Below, piece after piece: positions 1 to 9,148 of a stretch of 64,000 bases of DNA. This DNA is from Bacteroides gallinarum DSM 18171 = JCM 13658 (lineage in GTDB: Bacteria > Bacteroidota > Bacteroidia > Bacteroidales > Bacteroidaceae): the NCBI RefSeq assembly GCF_000374365.1, contig NZ_KB894122.1, positions 1 to 64,000 of the forward strand, written 5' to 3'. The translations under genes and the position numbers were made by a program. Each line of letters begins with the position of its first letter. The first letter of the stretch is position 1. The notes below the pieces were generated by a model. That model was given only the letters and a program-made list of their open reading frames with translations, had not been told where the DNA came from and did no database searches.

Positions 1-222
1 ATGGCATACAGAAGGTTCCGGCATGTGGGAGAAGACAAGGTGACAATGGACTTTGCCTTCTTTGCCATAGCTTTTAATATCAAAAAGATGTGTGCAAAAA
101 TGCGAAAAGCAGGAAAGGGACTTATTACATTTGCTAAATCTATGCTTATTGGGCTGTTTATAAACCGCTACAAGTGGAAGATGGCAACTTCTTACCAAAT
201 GAATGAGAAAAAAGCAGCATAA
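1..222 (+). pseudogene. IS1182-family transposase, C-terminal end (cut by window start)
   Basis: The 73 residues contain a stretch (DFAFFAIAFNIKKMCAK, about residues 17-33) that I recognise as the conserved C-terminal end of IS1182-type transposases of Bacteroides. The reading frame is open to the first base, so the gene probably continues to the left and the Met at position 1 need not be a start. A hairpin that could be the right end of the insertion sequence follows about 40 bases after the stop. Whether the whole transposase is intact cannot be judged here. Family call by recall of the motif, fairly sure. Confidence 0.65.
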
Positions 223-261
223 GCAAAAGAAAAGATAGTAGGACTATAAATCATAAAAAAA

Positions 262-287
262 GGTTGTGCCAACGTTTTGACACAACC
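262..287 (+). terminator. Hairpin after the transposase (IS end or terminator)
   Basis: GGTTGTG at 262-268 pairs with CACAACC at 281-287 around a 12-base loop, 39 bases after the transposase stop. There is no strong T-run, so it may be part of the insertion-sequence terminal inverted repeat rather than an intrinsic terminator. Confidence 0.4.
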
Positions 288-395
288 CCGTTTCCACCAA
301 CAATCAATCAATTACCTTAAATCTCCGTACGTTTAATTCCCTCAGACGGAGTGCTGAATAGTGGGAACGTTCGTCTCTACCTTCAAAAACCATTG

Positions 396-490
396 TGGCA
401 GCAACAAGACTCGAACTTGTGACAAAAGACCTGCATACACGTATCATCACGTATGCATACCTGCGCTCTACCAACTGAGCTATACTGCCA
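396..490 (-). tRNA. Aberrant tRNA-like gene with enlarged anticodon region
   Basis: On the minus strand a 7-bp acceptor stem (GGCAGTA at 489-483 with TGCTGCC at 403-397, one G-U pair), a normal 4-bp D stem with loop AGTTGGTA, and a perfect 5-bp T stem with loop TTCGAGT can all be drawn. The part between the D and T stems is 44 nt instead of the usual 23. It holds a palindrome (TGCATAC at 457-451 with GTATGCA at 438-432) in place of a normal 5-bp anticodon stem with 7-nt loop, so no anticodon can be assigned. It could be a degenerate tRNA, one remodelled by an integration event, or a tRNA with an inserted element. A tyrosine recombinase lies 1 kb away, which fits use as an attachment site, but no duplicated end was identified. 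Confidence 0.6.
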
Positions 491-885
491 TTCTTTGTGA
501 CGCACACGCGTTTATGACGCTAAAATAGCATTTATTTTATAAACACCCACTATAAATCAAGCACTTATAAAAGATGTGCAACCGTATCACATACTAAAAG
601 AACTATACTATCCCCCTATAAATGTCTATTTAAACGCTTAAAAACATAGCTTAAAAGGAAATATCATATAAAAAACATACCTCAAAATCATAGTAGAAAG
701 TATGCCCAACTTGGTATGCCCAACAGTATGCCCAATTCGCTATTTAACATTTCGACACTCTATTATTTCCTCTTATTATTGTCGCTGCTTACCTCAATTT
801 TATAGAATAGATAGCCACTCTTTCTAAACACTTTAAACAGTATATTTTTTCTATTAAAATACTTCTATATAATAATTATTTAGAA

Positions 886-893
886 TATATTTG
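886..893 (+). promoter_or_regulatory. Bacteroides -7 box for the 922 gene
   Basis: TATATTTG matches TAnnTTTG and lies 28 bases before the start codon of the small gene at 922. No clear TTTG -33 partner is present. Confidence 0.45.
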
Positions 894-921
894 TGGAAAG
901 AAATATCTAAATAATGAATTT

Positions 922-1131
922 ATGACTAAAGTAATTCACGTACATCTCATTTTCGAGAAAAAGGACTATTATTTCGGCAGCATCAGCGCTATCTACACCG
1001 TCCTAAATGACGCTCAAATAGGTATCAAAAAGAACTCTTTGCTTCATGCCGGCCTCGTTGATGGTGGCGTTAAAATAACCCGTAGGGCCATTATTAAGCA
1101 GTCTCACCTTATTCGTAGTACCCAAGAGTAA
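922..1131 (+). CDS. Small conserved-looking protein of unknown function
   Basis: A 69-residue protein, basic toward its C-terminus (residues 52-65 with ITRRAIIKQSHLIRS-like composition). It reads as a real gene: a TAnnTTTG box sits just upstream and a stem-loop follows the stop. I have a weak memory of similar short proteins near integrases in Bacteroides mobile elements, but assign no function. It lies between the tRNA-like gene and the recombinase, so it may belong to the same integrated element. Confidence 0.5.
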   Translation: MTKVIHVHLIFEKKDYYFGSISAIYTVLNDAQIGIKKNSLLHAGLVDGGVKITRRAIIKQSHLIRSTQE

Positions 1132-1154
1132 CCTAACCAAAACATTGAAAAAAA

Positions 1155-1189
1155 GGCTGATTTGCGCCTCAAAAAGCGTCAATTCAGCC
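1155..1189 (+). terminator. Probable terminator after the 922 gene
   Basis: GGCTGA at 1155-1160 pairs with TCAGCC at 1184-1189, with further inner pairing (TTGcG/CGtCAA). It follows the stop by 24 bases and is followed by a T-rich stretch. Confidence 0.5.
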
Positions 1190-1398
1190 CTCATTTTATC
1201 TCAATGTAACATTTGACTGTTTAAATCGTCTTCGTTTCCAGCTCAAATGTAGCACTCATGTCTCATAATGTAACAATTCGATTTGATTTCTCGGACACAT
1301 CCAAATATGCGTCAATCCCTTTGTACATAGGCGCTTCAGCCATATTTACACCTACCTTTATTTACACACAAAGTGAATTGTCCCCCTTACTTGTTTAG
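1190..1398. other. Intergenic region without a visible gene
   Basis: About 200 bases between the terminator and the integrase promoter. No open frame or RNA structure I would defend. Confidence 0.5.
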
Positions 1399-1428
1399 TT
1401 TGACATTTGAGTTTGGAATGTATTTTTG
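1399..1428 (+). promoter_or_regulatory. Promoter of the integrase gene
   Basis: TTTG at 1399-1402 and TATTTTTG at 1421-1428 are separated by 18 bases, a good match to the Bacteroides -33/-7 promoter. The integrase start codon lies 22 bases downstream of the -7 box. Confidence 0.65.
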
Positions 1429-1450
1429 CAAAACCTAAATTGATGCGTTT

Positions 1451-2671
1451 ATGACAAAGGTTCAACGAGAGACAATGAATGTTTTGTTTTTTATCAAGAA
1501 GACAAAACTGCTCAGAAACGGTGAGGCTCCTATCTGTGTGAGAATAACAGTCAACAAACAGTCTGTGGAAATTAGAATTAAGCGGAGTGTCCCGGTTGAC
1601 AAATGGTGCCAGGCTAAGGGCTGCTCCAAAGGAAAAGACCGGGAAGCCAAGGAACTGAACAGTTTCCTTGATGCCGTGCGTCTGAAGATTCTACAAATCC
1701 AGTGCGACCTTGAACTGGAGGCCCGGCAACCCGTATCGGCATCCGCAATACTTAAACGTTATTACGGAAAGGATCAAAAGATGTTGCTGGAGGTGTTCAA
1801 GGAGCACAATGACAAATGCCGTGCCCTGGTCGGTAAAGAATACGTGGAAGGGACCATACGTAAATTCGATACATCTCTTTTATATCTGGGACAGTATTTG
1901 CGCTCCCAATACGGCAAGGAGGATATTGCACTTCAGGAAATAGACCAGGAATTTGTGCGCAACTTTGAATTTTTCCTTAAAACCGAGAAGAACTGCCAGA
2001 ACAATTCCGCATTGAAACATATCAAGAATTTCCGGAAAGTGATTCGAATTGCAATAGGCAATGAATGGATAAAGAGAGATCCTTTTTACGGATTGCACTT
2101 CAAGGAGAACGAGGTTGAGGTCGGCTTCCTTTCCAGTGAAGAACTGAATACTATCCGGAACAAGGAATTTGACATACCACGTTTGGAGCAGGTAAGGGAT
2201 GTTTTTGTCTTTTGTTGCTTCACTGGTTTGGCTTTTGTGGATGTATCCCAACTTACGGCCGATCATCTGGTGAAAGACGCACAAGGAAAACTTTGGATTC
2301 GCAAACCGAGACAAAAGACCAAGGAAATGTGCAATATCCCTCTGTTGAGTGCCGCCAAGGAAATTCTTGACAAGTACGAAAGTTATGCTGTTTCCAACGA
2401 GCAGCATCTGCTTTTGCCTGTACTGAGCAATCAGAAAGCCAATGCCTATCTAAAGGAAATAGCTGACATTTGTCACATCAAGAAGCGCCTGACCACGCAC
2501 GTTGCCCGGCATACCGCAGCAACTGTAGTTTTCTTGGCCAATGATGTCTCAATGGAAAATGTGGCCAAGATTCTTGGTCATGCCAACCTTAATATGACGA
2601 GGCATTATGCGAAGGTTCTTGACCAGTCCATTATGCGAGATATGGAAAAGGTGGAAAGGTGTCTGGCGTAA
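1451..2671 (+). CDS. Tyrosine site-specific recombinase (integrase)
   Basis: A 406-residue protein of the usual length for Bacteroides integrases, with an N-terminal arm-binding region, a SAM-like core-binding region (about 105-200) and a C-terminal catalytic domain. The catalytic signature is visible: HVARH (His and Arg II, about 345), GHAN (about 370) and the nucleophile Tyr in HYAKV (about 382). The Arg I position reads TGLAFVD, i.e. Ala instead of Arg, as in other IntDOT-like enzymes that lack this arginine. It would catalyse integration or excision of a mobile element through a covalent phosphotyrosine. The nearby tRNA-like gene is a plausible target site. No transfer or mobilisation genes follow, so the element looks eroded, although this gene itself appears intact. 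Confidence 0.9.
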   Translation: MTKVQRETMNVLFFIKKTKLLRNGEAPICVRITVNKQSVEIRIKRSVPVDKWCQAKGCSKGKDREAKELNSFLDAVRLKILQIQCDLELEARQPVSASAILKRYYGKDQKMLLEVFKEHNDKCRALVGKEYVEGTIRKFDTSLLYLGQYLRSQYGKEDIALQEIDQEFVRNFEFFLKTEKNCQNNSALKHIKNFRKVIRIAIGNEWIKRDPFYGLHFKENEVEVGFLSSEELNTIRNKEFDIPRLEQVRDVFVFCCFTGLAFVDVSQLTADHLVKDAQGKLWIRKPRQKTKEMCNIPLLSAAKEILDKYESYAVSNEQHLLLPVLSNQKANAYLKEIADICHIKKRLTTHVARHTAATVVFLANDVSMENVAKILGHANLNMTRHYAKVLDQSIMRDMEKVERCLA

Positions 2672-2969
2672 AATCATTTTTAAGGGAAATTATCCTGTTT
2701 GCTATGGAGATTCCAAAGGAGTTTCCTCTATTTATAACTGCATTTTATCGATTATAAAAATCTGCGAAGTATAAGTTTTTTGTTTGGAAAAAATAATTAT
2801 AATAGGAAGTATAATAATCTGTATATTATTTTGTTATAACCTTTCCCGATATTGTTTATATAAGCATATTAAAGCATTGTTTTAACTGTATTTCGCTGCA
2901 TATTTCAAATATACCTATAAGGTATGGGAAAGTTAGTTTGTAAAAAAGAAAATAATCATAGCGCGGCCG

Positions 2970-3940
2970 AAGAAAGTCCAGAAAATAAAAGAGCCCGTCC
3001 GTCAGCATAAACTGGCTAACGGAAACATGAGTTTATATTTCGACATTTATGTAAAAGGTGTACGTAAAGTAGAAACACTCGGTTTATGCCTTATGCCCGA
3101 ATTGACACCGCTTGACCGTCAGCGGAATATCCATACGAGGTAGATAGCCGACAAAATCAAGGTGGGGCATTTTTGCATTACAGAACCACGGTGTACATCA
3201 GTGGGACAAAGTAAAGCGCTCGTACATTACGCTTGTCGATTATCTGAAAGAATACGAGCAGGAGAAGTTCGTTTTTTCCACATCCACTCTTAAAAGCAGG
3301 TGTGATTTACGGCTGAAAATAGAAACGTATTTGAAGGAAATAGGTTACCCGGGTATTGTGTCATGGTAAACGTGGATGTAGATGTTTGGCGTGGCTTCAT
3401 CGATTTCCTTCGCTATACGAGGAATGGCATGTGCAAGGGACGGCAGCGTCATCAGCAACGGTGCGGCATATCATCATCTGGTAGTGCTGAACGTTGCTCC
3501 GGACAAAGTGGTACGTGATGGTGTCTTGTCGGCTCACCCTTTGAAGTCCATTAGTTCAAAGGAAAAATATCAGTCGTTGGAAAGCAAGAGGGAGTATCTT
3601 ACATTGGAAAAAAAATGAAAGTAGTAATGGCTGTCTCATGTCTGCATGGGAATGTCAAACGGGCGCTCTTGTTTACCTGCTGCTTTTAAATTTGCTCATT
3701 ACAGCCTGCTATACCGAATTGCGCGACTGCCAAGAAACGGGGTGTCAGATTTCATGGCAGTTGCAGGAAAAGCAGGAACAGAAAGCATAGGCAAGCTGGA
3801 AAAGGGAAAGAAAGATTAGACAGCGCAGCCACAACTCATGCAGATTGGAGGGAGCTGAAATCCCTGTCTTGTTGTCGGAAAAGCTTAAGGTTGCTCTTTG
3901 CTTTTTTGTTGTTCTGAATCTTCCTCGGTTCTTCATAGAT
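2970..3940 (+). pseudogene. Decayed second tyrosine recombinase
   Basis: Translations in shifting frames recover pieces of an integrase in the right order: an arm-binding segment around 2985-3140 (KLANGNMSLYFDIYVKG, then LTPLDRQRN before a stop), a core-binding segment around 3180-3365 (DYLKEYEQEKF and LKIETYLKEIG), a linker ending SKREYLTLE around 3575-3612, and a fragment of the catalytic domain around 3650-3770 (NVKRALLFTCC, then ISWQLQEKQ). Several stops and frameshifts separate them, and the HxxR and Tyr motifs are not recoverable. It follows the intact recombinase by 300 bases, suggesting two successive insertions at the same place. Confidence 0.7.
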
Positions 3941-4033
3941 ATTGATTCTTATAATGATAGCCTCGTTTAATAGCCATGCGTCATGTCAGTCGCAGTTAAT
4001 CCCTGTAATCTTCCAACCAGCTCCAATCCGTTT

Positions 4034-4116
4034 GCCGCCGCATTCTTTTTCATTAGAATTTTCATGGCGAAGCCTACAGAAAATTCTAATGAAAAAAAGG
4101 AACAAATGCGGCTGGC
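4034..4116. repeat. Imperfect inverted repeat
   Basis: The 18-base arm GAAAATTCTAATGAAAAA (4079-4096) is the reverse complement of 4046-4063. Pairing resumes further out (GCCGCCGCAT with ATGCGGCtGGC) after an internal bulge, giving arms of about 30 bases and a 15-base loop. It may be a relic of a small transposable element or a strong transcription stop. No gene is attached to it. Confidence 0.6.
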
Positions 4117-5494
4117 AAAACAGGATTGGGGCTTATCTTTGATGAAAGGGATAACTGTTTTAACATTATAGAAATAACGTAGTCCTTCATTTCGTTTATC
4201 GGAGGATTTAATCTGATTATGGATTTATTTATTCATTATGTGTTCGGAAATGCTTGTCTAATCATGTGTATATATTTTCTGATGATTAATGGTAGTTTTT
4301 TTTATAGAGACGTTAATCTCATTTTGCATTTCATTAGTTACAAATACAGATACCAGAGTTGTAAATGCCTAAAAGTACTTCATTGAGTCCTATACTACCA
4401 TAAACTTTTACTTATCATAAATGTCAGGTATTGATTCATAGGATATTTAAAAGGCTTATGATAAGAACAGCCAGTTGATAAGATGCTACTTATAAAAAAG
4501 CTTTGATTGAAACTGTCAATGACAAACAATTTATTGTTGTTGTTTATGCCCAACTCACGTAAAATAGGAAAGAATATTGTAATTATCCCTACCGCTATAA
4601 TTCTAAAATTAGAGAGTTTCGATTACAATATTTCTAAACTTTTAATCCTTGTTAAGAATATCAAGGTAGTCTTCTTAGTCTTGAATTCGGTCTGCATAAT
4701 CTTCATCAGATTCAAAAGGATTTTTATCCCAATCTGTTGGAGAGTAATAATCCTCATCATCTTCTTCCGGGTCATTATTATACCCTTTTGTATTATATCT
4801 GCTCGTAATTCTTTTGATACTAAAGTTAATAATAAAATATCTTATTCGCCATTAAGATAGAAAAAAATAAAAGATTTATTCTACATCACTTTACTTTTTA
4901 TCTTTTAACACACTAACAAGCCAGGTTCTATGAAAAATTATGGTTTGGAACTCTGTACTGGTATTAGTTTTATATTTTTTCTCACTTACGCGTCTACCTT
5001 TGAAAAGAAACCCGCTATTAATGTGTGTAAATTGACTGGCAATTTACTGTTTTAATTTTACACCGAAGTTACGTTATTATAGATATGCACTTCATTTATC
5101 GAAACCACTTGCTTGCCTTAACAGCAGGTTCAACTTTTCAATTGTAAAAGCTACGAAATTTGCCAGCAATTTCTAAAGTTTATCCTTTAGCGGAGCGTAA
5201 AGGAATGAGTAAAATGTTCCAAAATTATCTTTAGTGGAAGAAATATTTTTATTCCTTTTTTTTGAGTCTTGATTAATATAATTATATTTATAAAGTAATA
5301 ATATAAAAGTTATGTATATAGGTTAATTTTAAGAGAGATTTTGTGGAAAGAAGATTATTGTTGTCGGCCTATATTCCGTGAGCATAGTTTTTGTGGCGGT
5401 TCGGACATCTACAATTTCAGGAGCAGTTGCTCCCTGAAGAGAATGGTCAACCTAAAAGCAAAGTCAAACAGAGATTATCATACATTTTAATTAT
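4117..5494. other. AT-rich stretch with no convincing gene
   Basis: About 1.4 kb without a defensible coding sequence. A plus-strand frame at 4507-4860 is open for 117 codons but is low-complexity and rich in Ile/Leu/Phe. On the minus strand, 4851-4675 is open for 58 codons and encodes an acidic tail containing DPEEDDEDYY and DWDKNPFESDEDY, which looks more protein-like, but it has no ATG. The rest is probably decayed mobile or accessory DNA. Confidence 0.5.
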
Positions 5495-5782
5495 ATGCAG
5501 CGAATATCTAAAGTAACAAGCATGCGCATAATAACAGCAACATTACTATTGCTATTTACCATGGCAATGCCCATCGGCATATCTGCGCAGAATTTAACAA
5601 TCAAAGGTATTGTGAAAGACAAAACAGGAGAAGCGGTCATCGGCGCTTCTGTAGTACAGAAAGGCAATAACAGCAATGGTACCATTACTGATATTGACGG
5701 AAAATTCTCTCTTAATATTCCGGCTGACGGGATATTGATATTCTCTTATGTAGGAATGAAGACACAAGAAATTCCAATCTCG
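5495..5782 (+). pseudogene. SusC/RagA-like outer-membrane receptor, N-terminal fragment
   Basis: About 96 residues with a signal peptide (hydrophobic core LLLLFTMAMPIGISA, cleavage near SAQ) followed by the carboxypeptidase-regulatory-like (CNA-B-like) domain typical of SusC receptors: GIVKDKTGEAVIGASV, ITDIDGKFSL and FSYVGMKTQEI. The plug and beta-barrel, normally about 900 further residues, are absent. At about 5782 the frame runs into an unrelated gene end (prmA). No SusD partner is present. The truncated protein could at most yield a secreted fragment. Confidence 0.8.
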
Positions 5783-6152
5783 CCATATTGGCACGTATGC
5801 GCGGTGCCGCCCCCTGTACGGCTATCGACATAGATGAATGGTGCGTGCGCAATTCGCTTGAGAATATAGAATTAAACGGTGTAGACCGCATTTCCGTTTT
5901 TCAGGGAGATGCTTCCGCATTGAAGTCGATGTAATCATTGCCAATATCAACCGCAATATCCTGCTGAATGACATGAAGTAATATGTAAGCCGCATGCATC
6001 CGGGGTCGGAACTATACATGAGCGGTTTTTATGTAGACGACATCCCTGTAATACGAACTGAAGCAGAACGTAACGGACTGCATTTCGTGTATCATAAAGA
6101 AAAGAACCGTTGGGTTGCAGTGAAGTTCATCCTGCAAACACATAAAAATAGC
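5783..6152 (+). pseudogene. prmA: Ribosomal protein L11 methyltransferase (PrmA), 3' fragment
   Basis: Shifted frames give the C-terminal half of PrmA: a SAM-binding segment with AIDIDEWCVRNSLENIELN, then FQGDASALK, a frameshift near 5930, IIANINRNILLNDMK followed by an in-frame stop, then HPGSELYMSGFYVDDIPVI and RWVAVKF. The N-terminal half and start are missing. The piece is fused to the SusC-like remnant upstream. A working prmA is presumably elsewhere in the genome, since this copy has at least one frameshift and one stop. Confidence 0.8.
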
Positions 6153-6210
6153 TGAAACCATTCCGCCCAAAGAACGATTTCGGCTATTCCCTATAATACA
6201 TTAATTATAT

Positions 6211-7455
6211 TCAGACAACCAGCCCCTCTTTTATCTTCGCCACAATATATCGCGCATCATTCTCAGTCACCATCGGACCACTCGGCAGACATAAGCCCTG
6301 CTTGAACAGCCGTTCACTCACACCGTTCGTATACGCAGGATTATCCTTATACACCGGTTGCTTGTGCATAGGTTTCCAAAGCGGACGGCTTTCGATACCT
6401 GCCCTGTTGAGCCATAACCGCATGGCTTCCACATTGCGGTTAGGTTCACAGTCCGTATGTGTGGAAGAAGCCTCATGCGTCACACCCGCAGCGCCACCTA
6501 CAGCACCTTGCGCCTTCTCCTCATAAGCATGCTCCTCCCCTGCCACATGCAGACATTCGTCCAGCAACACCGTATTCAGCCAATAGTTACTGTCGTAATC
6601 GGTGGAAGGATTTATATGCAACGTAATCCCCGGCACATCCCTCAGCAAATCACGATAAAGCGAGCAAATCATCTTATGATGCTTTATATGGGCATCAGCA
6701 ACAGTCATCTGACCACGACCGATACCGGCACAGATATTGCTCATGCGATAATTATAACCGACACGCTCGTGCTGATAATAAGGATATGCCTCACGTGCCT
6801 GCGTGGCATAGAACATGATTTCTTTCTTGGACTCCGCATCCGGACATATCAATGCGCCCCCGCCCGAAGTGGTAATCATCTTATTACCATTGAAAGACAA
6901 TACGCCATACCTGCCAAAAGTACCGCATACACCTCCCTTATAACGGCTGCCAAAACCTTCGGCGGCATCCTCTATCACCGGAATGTCATACTTCGCAGCC
7001 ACCTGCATTATTTCCTCAATCTTCGCTGGCATGCCATACAGATAAACCGGCACAATAGCCTTCGGCTTCCTGCCCGTCTTGGCGATACGGTCCGCTATCG
7101 CCTTTTCCAACAGGAAGGGGTCCATGTTCCACGTCTCTGCCTCACTGTCTACAAACACCGGTGTCGCCCCCAAGTAAGTAACCGGATGCGACGAGGCACA
7201 AAACGTAAAACTCTGTACCAGCACCTCGTCGCCGGCACCTACACCGCATGCCAAAAGTGCCAAATGTACCGCAGCCGTGCCGGCAGACAAAGCCACCACA
7301 TGCTTATGCCCGCCCACAAAAGTCTCCAAATCCTGTTCAAAGCCATTTACATTCGGACCGAGTGGAACTACCCAGTTTGTATCGAAGGCTTCACGTATGA
7401 AATCCTGCTCCTTGCCACTCATGTGAGCAAGGCAAAGATAAATTCGCTTGTCCAT
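6211..7455 (-). CDS. DegT/DnrJ/EryC1/StrS-family sugar aminotransferase
   Basis: A 414-residue PLP-dependent enzyme of the family that aminates nucleotide-linked 4-keto sugars. The Schiff-base lysine is in SFNGNKMITTSGGG (about residue 190). Upstream are the GTAAVHLAL cofactor loop and the EDAAEGFGS motif, and near the end SRPLWKPMHKQPVY. It is the last gene of the capsule operon. With the PglC-like transferase three genes upstream, it resembles PglE-type enzymes that make an amino sugar to be loaded first onto the lipid carrier. A roughly 35-residue Ala/Gly/Glu-rich insert (about 312-347) precedes the SRPLWKP motif and is unusual. The exact substrate is not deducible. Confidence 0.88.
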   Translation of the reverse strand: MDKRIYLCLAHMSGKEQDFIREAFDTNWVVPLGPNVNGFEQDLETFVGGHKHVVALSAGTAAVHLALLACGVGAGDEVLVQSFTFCASSHPVTYLGATPVFVDSEAETWNMDPFLLEKAIADRIAKTGRKPKAIVPVYLYGMPAKIEEIMQVAAKYDIPVIEDAAEGFGSRYKGGVCGTFGRYGVLSFNGNKMITTSGGGALICPDAESKKEIMFYATQAREAYPYYQHERVGYNYRMSNICAGIGRGQMTVADAHIKHHKMICSLYRDLLRDVPGITLHINPSTDYDSNYWLNTVLLDECLHVAGEEHAYEEKAQGAVGGAAGVTHEASSTHTDCEPNRNVEAMRLWLNRAGIESRPLWKPMHKQPVYKDNPAYTNGVSERLFKQGLCLPSGPMVTENDARYIVAKIKEGLVV

Positions 7456-7535
7456 AAAAATATATATGATTTATAAAACTATAGATAGTTATAAAGGAAC
7501 TGTATTTCACTCATCGGACGGTTATCAAGAGAACT

Positions 7536-8198
7536 CTACAAAATGAAGTTTTCCAGACCATGAAAATTAATAATCTCATACTGAGGCTTCATCTTATCAG
7601 AAACTGATACCTGTTTATGAATATTCCGCCCGTCATCCAACAAGCATATTGTAGTCCACCCCAGTTGGTTGGGAGCTATAAAATCTTTTAAGACATTATC
7701 GCCTATATAATAATAATCCGCATCTCCGTATTTATTTTGGAAATACCCAAAAGCCTCTGTGGAAGGTTTCGAGTAACCAAAAGCCTCTGATATGATACAG
7801 TTTTCCCAAGACATATATCTATCAAGTCTCAATGCTTTTATTTTATTAGATTGAGTAACACTCCTACCATCTGTTATAATACCTAAAGGAATATTGGCTT
7901 CACGCATCCTCTTCAAAGTGTACTCTGCATCGTTAGACAAAAATATTGTTGGAAAATGCTCTCTGTATTTCTTTAAATATGTTACCAATGGAATATCCAG
8001 TTCATATTCACTATTTACACATAGAAATACATTTAGCTTCTGCTCATAACAATATAGCATATACTCGTACACACCTTTTTTCCCATATACATTTCCAATC
8101 CACAATGCAATCTCCATATAGGCCGATTTTACAAAATCAATCTCCTTATAAAGAGTATCATCCAAATCAAATATGACTATTTTCTTTCTCATAAACAA
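7536..8198 (-). CDS. HAD-family hydrolase
   Basis: A 220-residue HAD phosphatase-like protein. Motif I is DLDDTLY near the N-terminus (nucleophile and acid/base aspartates both present), motif II is FLSND or IITDG (about 91-118), the motif III lysine is in SKPSTEAF, and motif IV is YIGDNVLKDF. The start overlaps the end of the ATP-grasp gene by 32 bases (26 if the second Met at 8192 is used), so the two are translationally coupled. In this operon it probably dephosphorylates a capsule precursor or intermediate, but the substrate is unknown. Confidence 0.85.
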   Translation of the reverse strand: MFMRKKIVIFDLDDTLYKEIDFVKSAYMEIALWIGNVYGKKGVYEYMLYCYEQKLNVFLCVNSEYELDIPLVTYLKKYREHFPTIFLSNDAEYTLKRMREANIPLGIITDGRSVTQSNKIKALRLDRYMSWENCIISEAFGYSKPSTEAFGYFQNKYGDADYYYIGDNVLKDFIAPNQLGWTTICLLDDGRNIHKQVSVSDKMKPQYEIINFHGLENFIL

Positions 8199-9144
8199 TT
8201 ATCTCTGAGTCATAGCGTAACATCAAAGTATTATCTAACCATTTATCAGAATATCGAATTTCTTTATTCAAAAAATATTCTTGAATCAAATATCGAGGAT
8301 AATCAGCTTTTGCATAATACGACAATGGATATCCACCGCCAAACCGAGGATTAATTTCGATACCTACTACATCATTATCATGTTCTCTATAAAATAGTTG
8401 AATACAAATACAACCGACAACTCCGGGTAAGTAATTCATTCTCTCCTTTAAATAGGTGACCAAATAGTTCTTTCTTGTATATCCTTTATTAATTTCACCT
8501 GCCCGTATTTCAATTCTCTCTCGAGGAACAATAGACTTGACATAATGATCTTTGCCATAATACATATCCACTGTGAATTCTTTATATTCGGTCTTATCAA
8601 TATATTCCATGAATATCAATTTGGGATGGTGCATTATCTCCGGAGTTAGTTCATCAGGGCTCTTCACTACAAACAAGTCTTTGGACAACGAACCGTCATA
8701 AGGCTTTGCGAATAAAGGAAAAACCGGATGAAACTTATCAATTGGTTTAGGAACACGAATGCCTAATTTTCGCAGGAAGTCCCCGGTATTACGTTTATCT
8801 CTGCAAAACTGAATAAAAGATGTATCGGAAACTATAATAGAGATATGTCTATCACTAAATTTATCCTTATTTTCAGATAAGATGAGTAACTCTGTATCAA
8901 TAGTCGGTATCACCATCCCAATATGGTTATCAATACAAATTGATAATAAAGTATCAATATAGCCTGATGCTGTTACCTTAGGAACTTTAAAGCATTTATC
9001 AGATATAATTCCAGCTGGCGCTAAAACCGGATTCATATCTGTGGTACATACCATAGCATCAATATTACAATCCTTTAAAGCCTTTTTAAATAGCTCTACA
9101 AGCACAACCCGCTTTCCTGCAGAAGTGATTAAAATATTTTTCAT
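8167..9144 (-). CDS. ATP-grasp domain protein (CarB/PylC-like)
   Basis: A 325-residue ATP-grasp ligase-like protein. The N-terminal Rossmann-like pre-ATP-grasp part begins ILITSAGKRV, and the ATP-grasp fold follows with FAKPYDGSLSKDLF, FMEYIDKTEYKEFTVDMY and the Mg-binding GIEINPRFGGGYPLS (about 275-290). Such proteins join a carboxylate to an amine through an acyl-phosphate. Lying between the phosphoglycosyl transferase and a HAD protein, it may add an amino-acid-like substituent to a capsule sugar, which is inference. It starts 4 bases after the preceding gene's stop, within the capsule operon. Confidence 0.85.
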   Translation of the reverse strand: MKNILITSAGKRVVLVELFKKALKDCNIDAMVCTTDMNPVLAPAGIISDKCFKVPKVTASGYIDTLLSICIDNHIGMVIPTIDTELLILSENKDKFSDRHISIIVSDTSFIQFCRDKRNTGDFLRKLGIRVPKPIDKFHPVFPLFAKPYDGSLSKDLFVVKSPDELTPEIMHHPKLIFMEYIDKTEYKEFTVDMYYGKDHYVKSIVPRERIEIRAGEINKGYTRKNYLVTYLKERMNYLPGVVGCICIQLFYREHDNDVVGIEINPRFGGGYPLSYYAKADYPRYLIQEYFLNKEIRYSDKWLDNTLMLRYDSEIIVYEKENSHI

Positions 9145-9148
9145 TAAT

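Noticed and set aside
4507-4860. 117-codon plus-strand frame in the AT-rich strip
   Set aside because: Ile/Leu/Phe-rich low-complexity translation in AT-rich DNA, no start signal, and the opposite strand looks more protein-like.
6457-7476. 339-codon plus-strand frame opposite the aminotransferase
   Set aside because: Antisense shadow; no domain, while the minus strand has a complete PLP enzyme.
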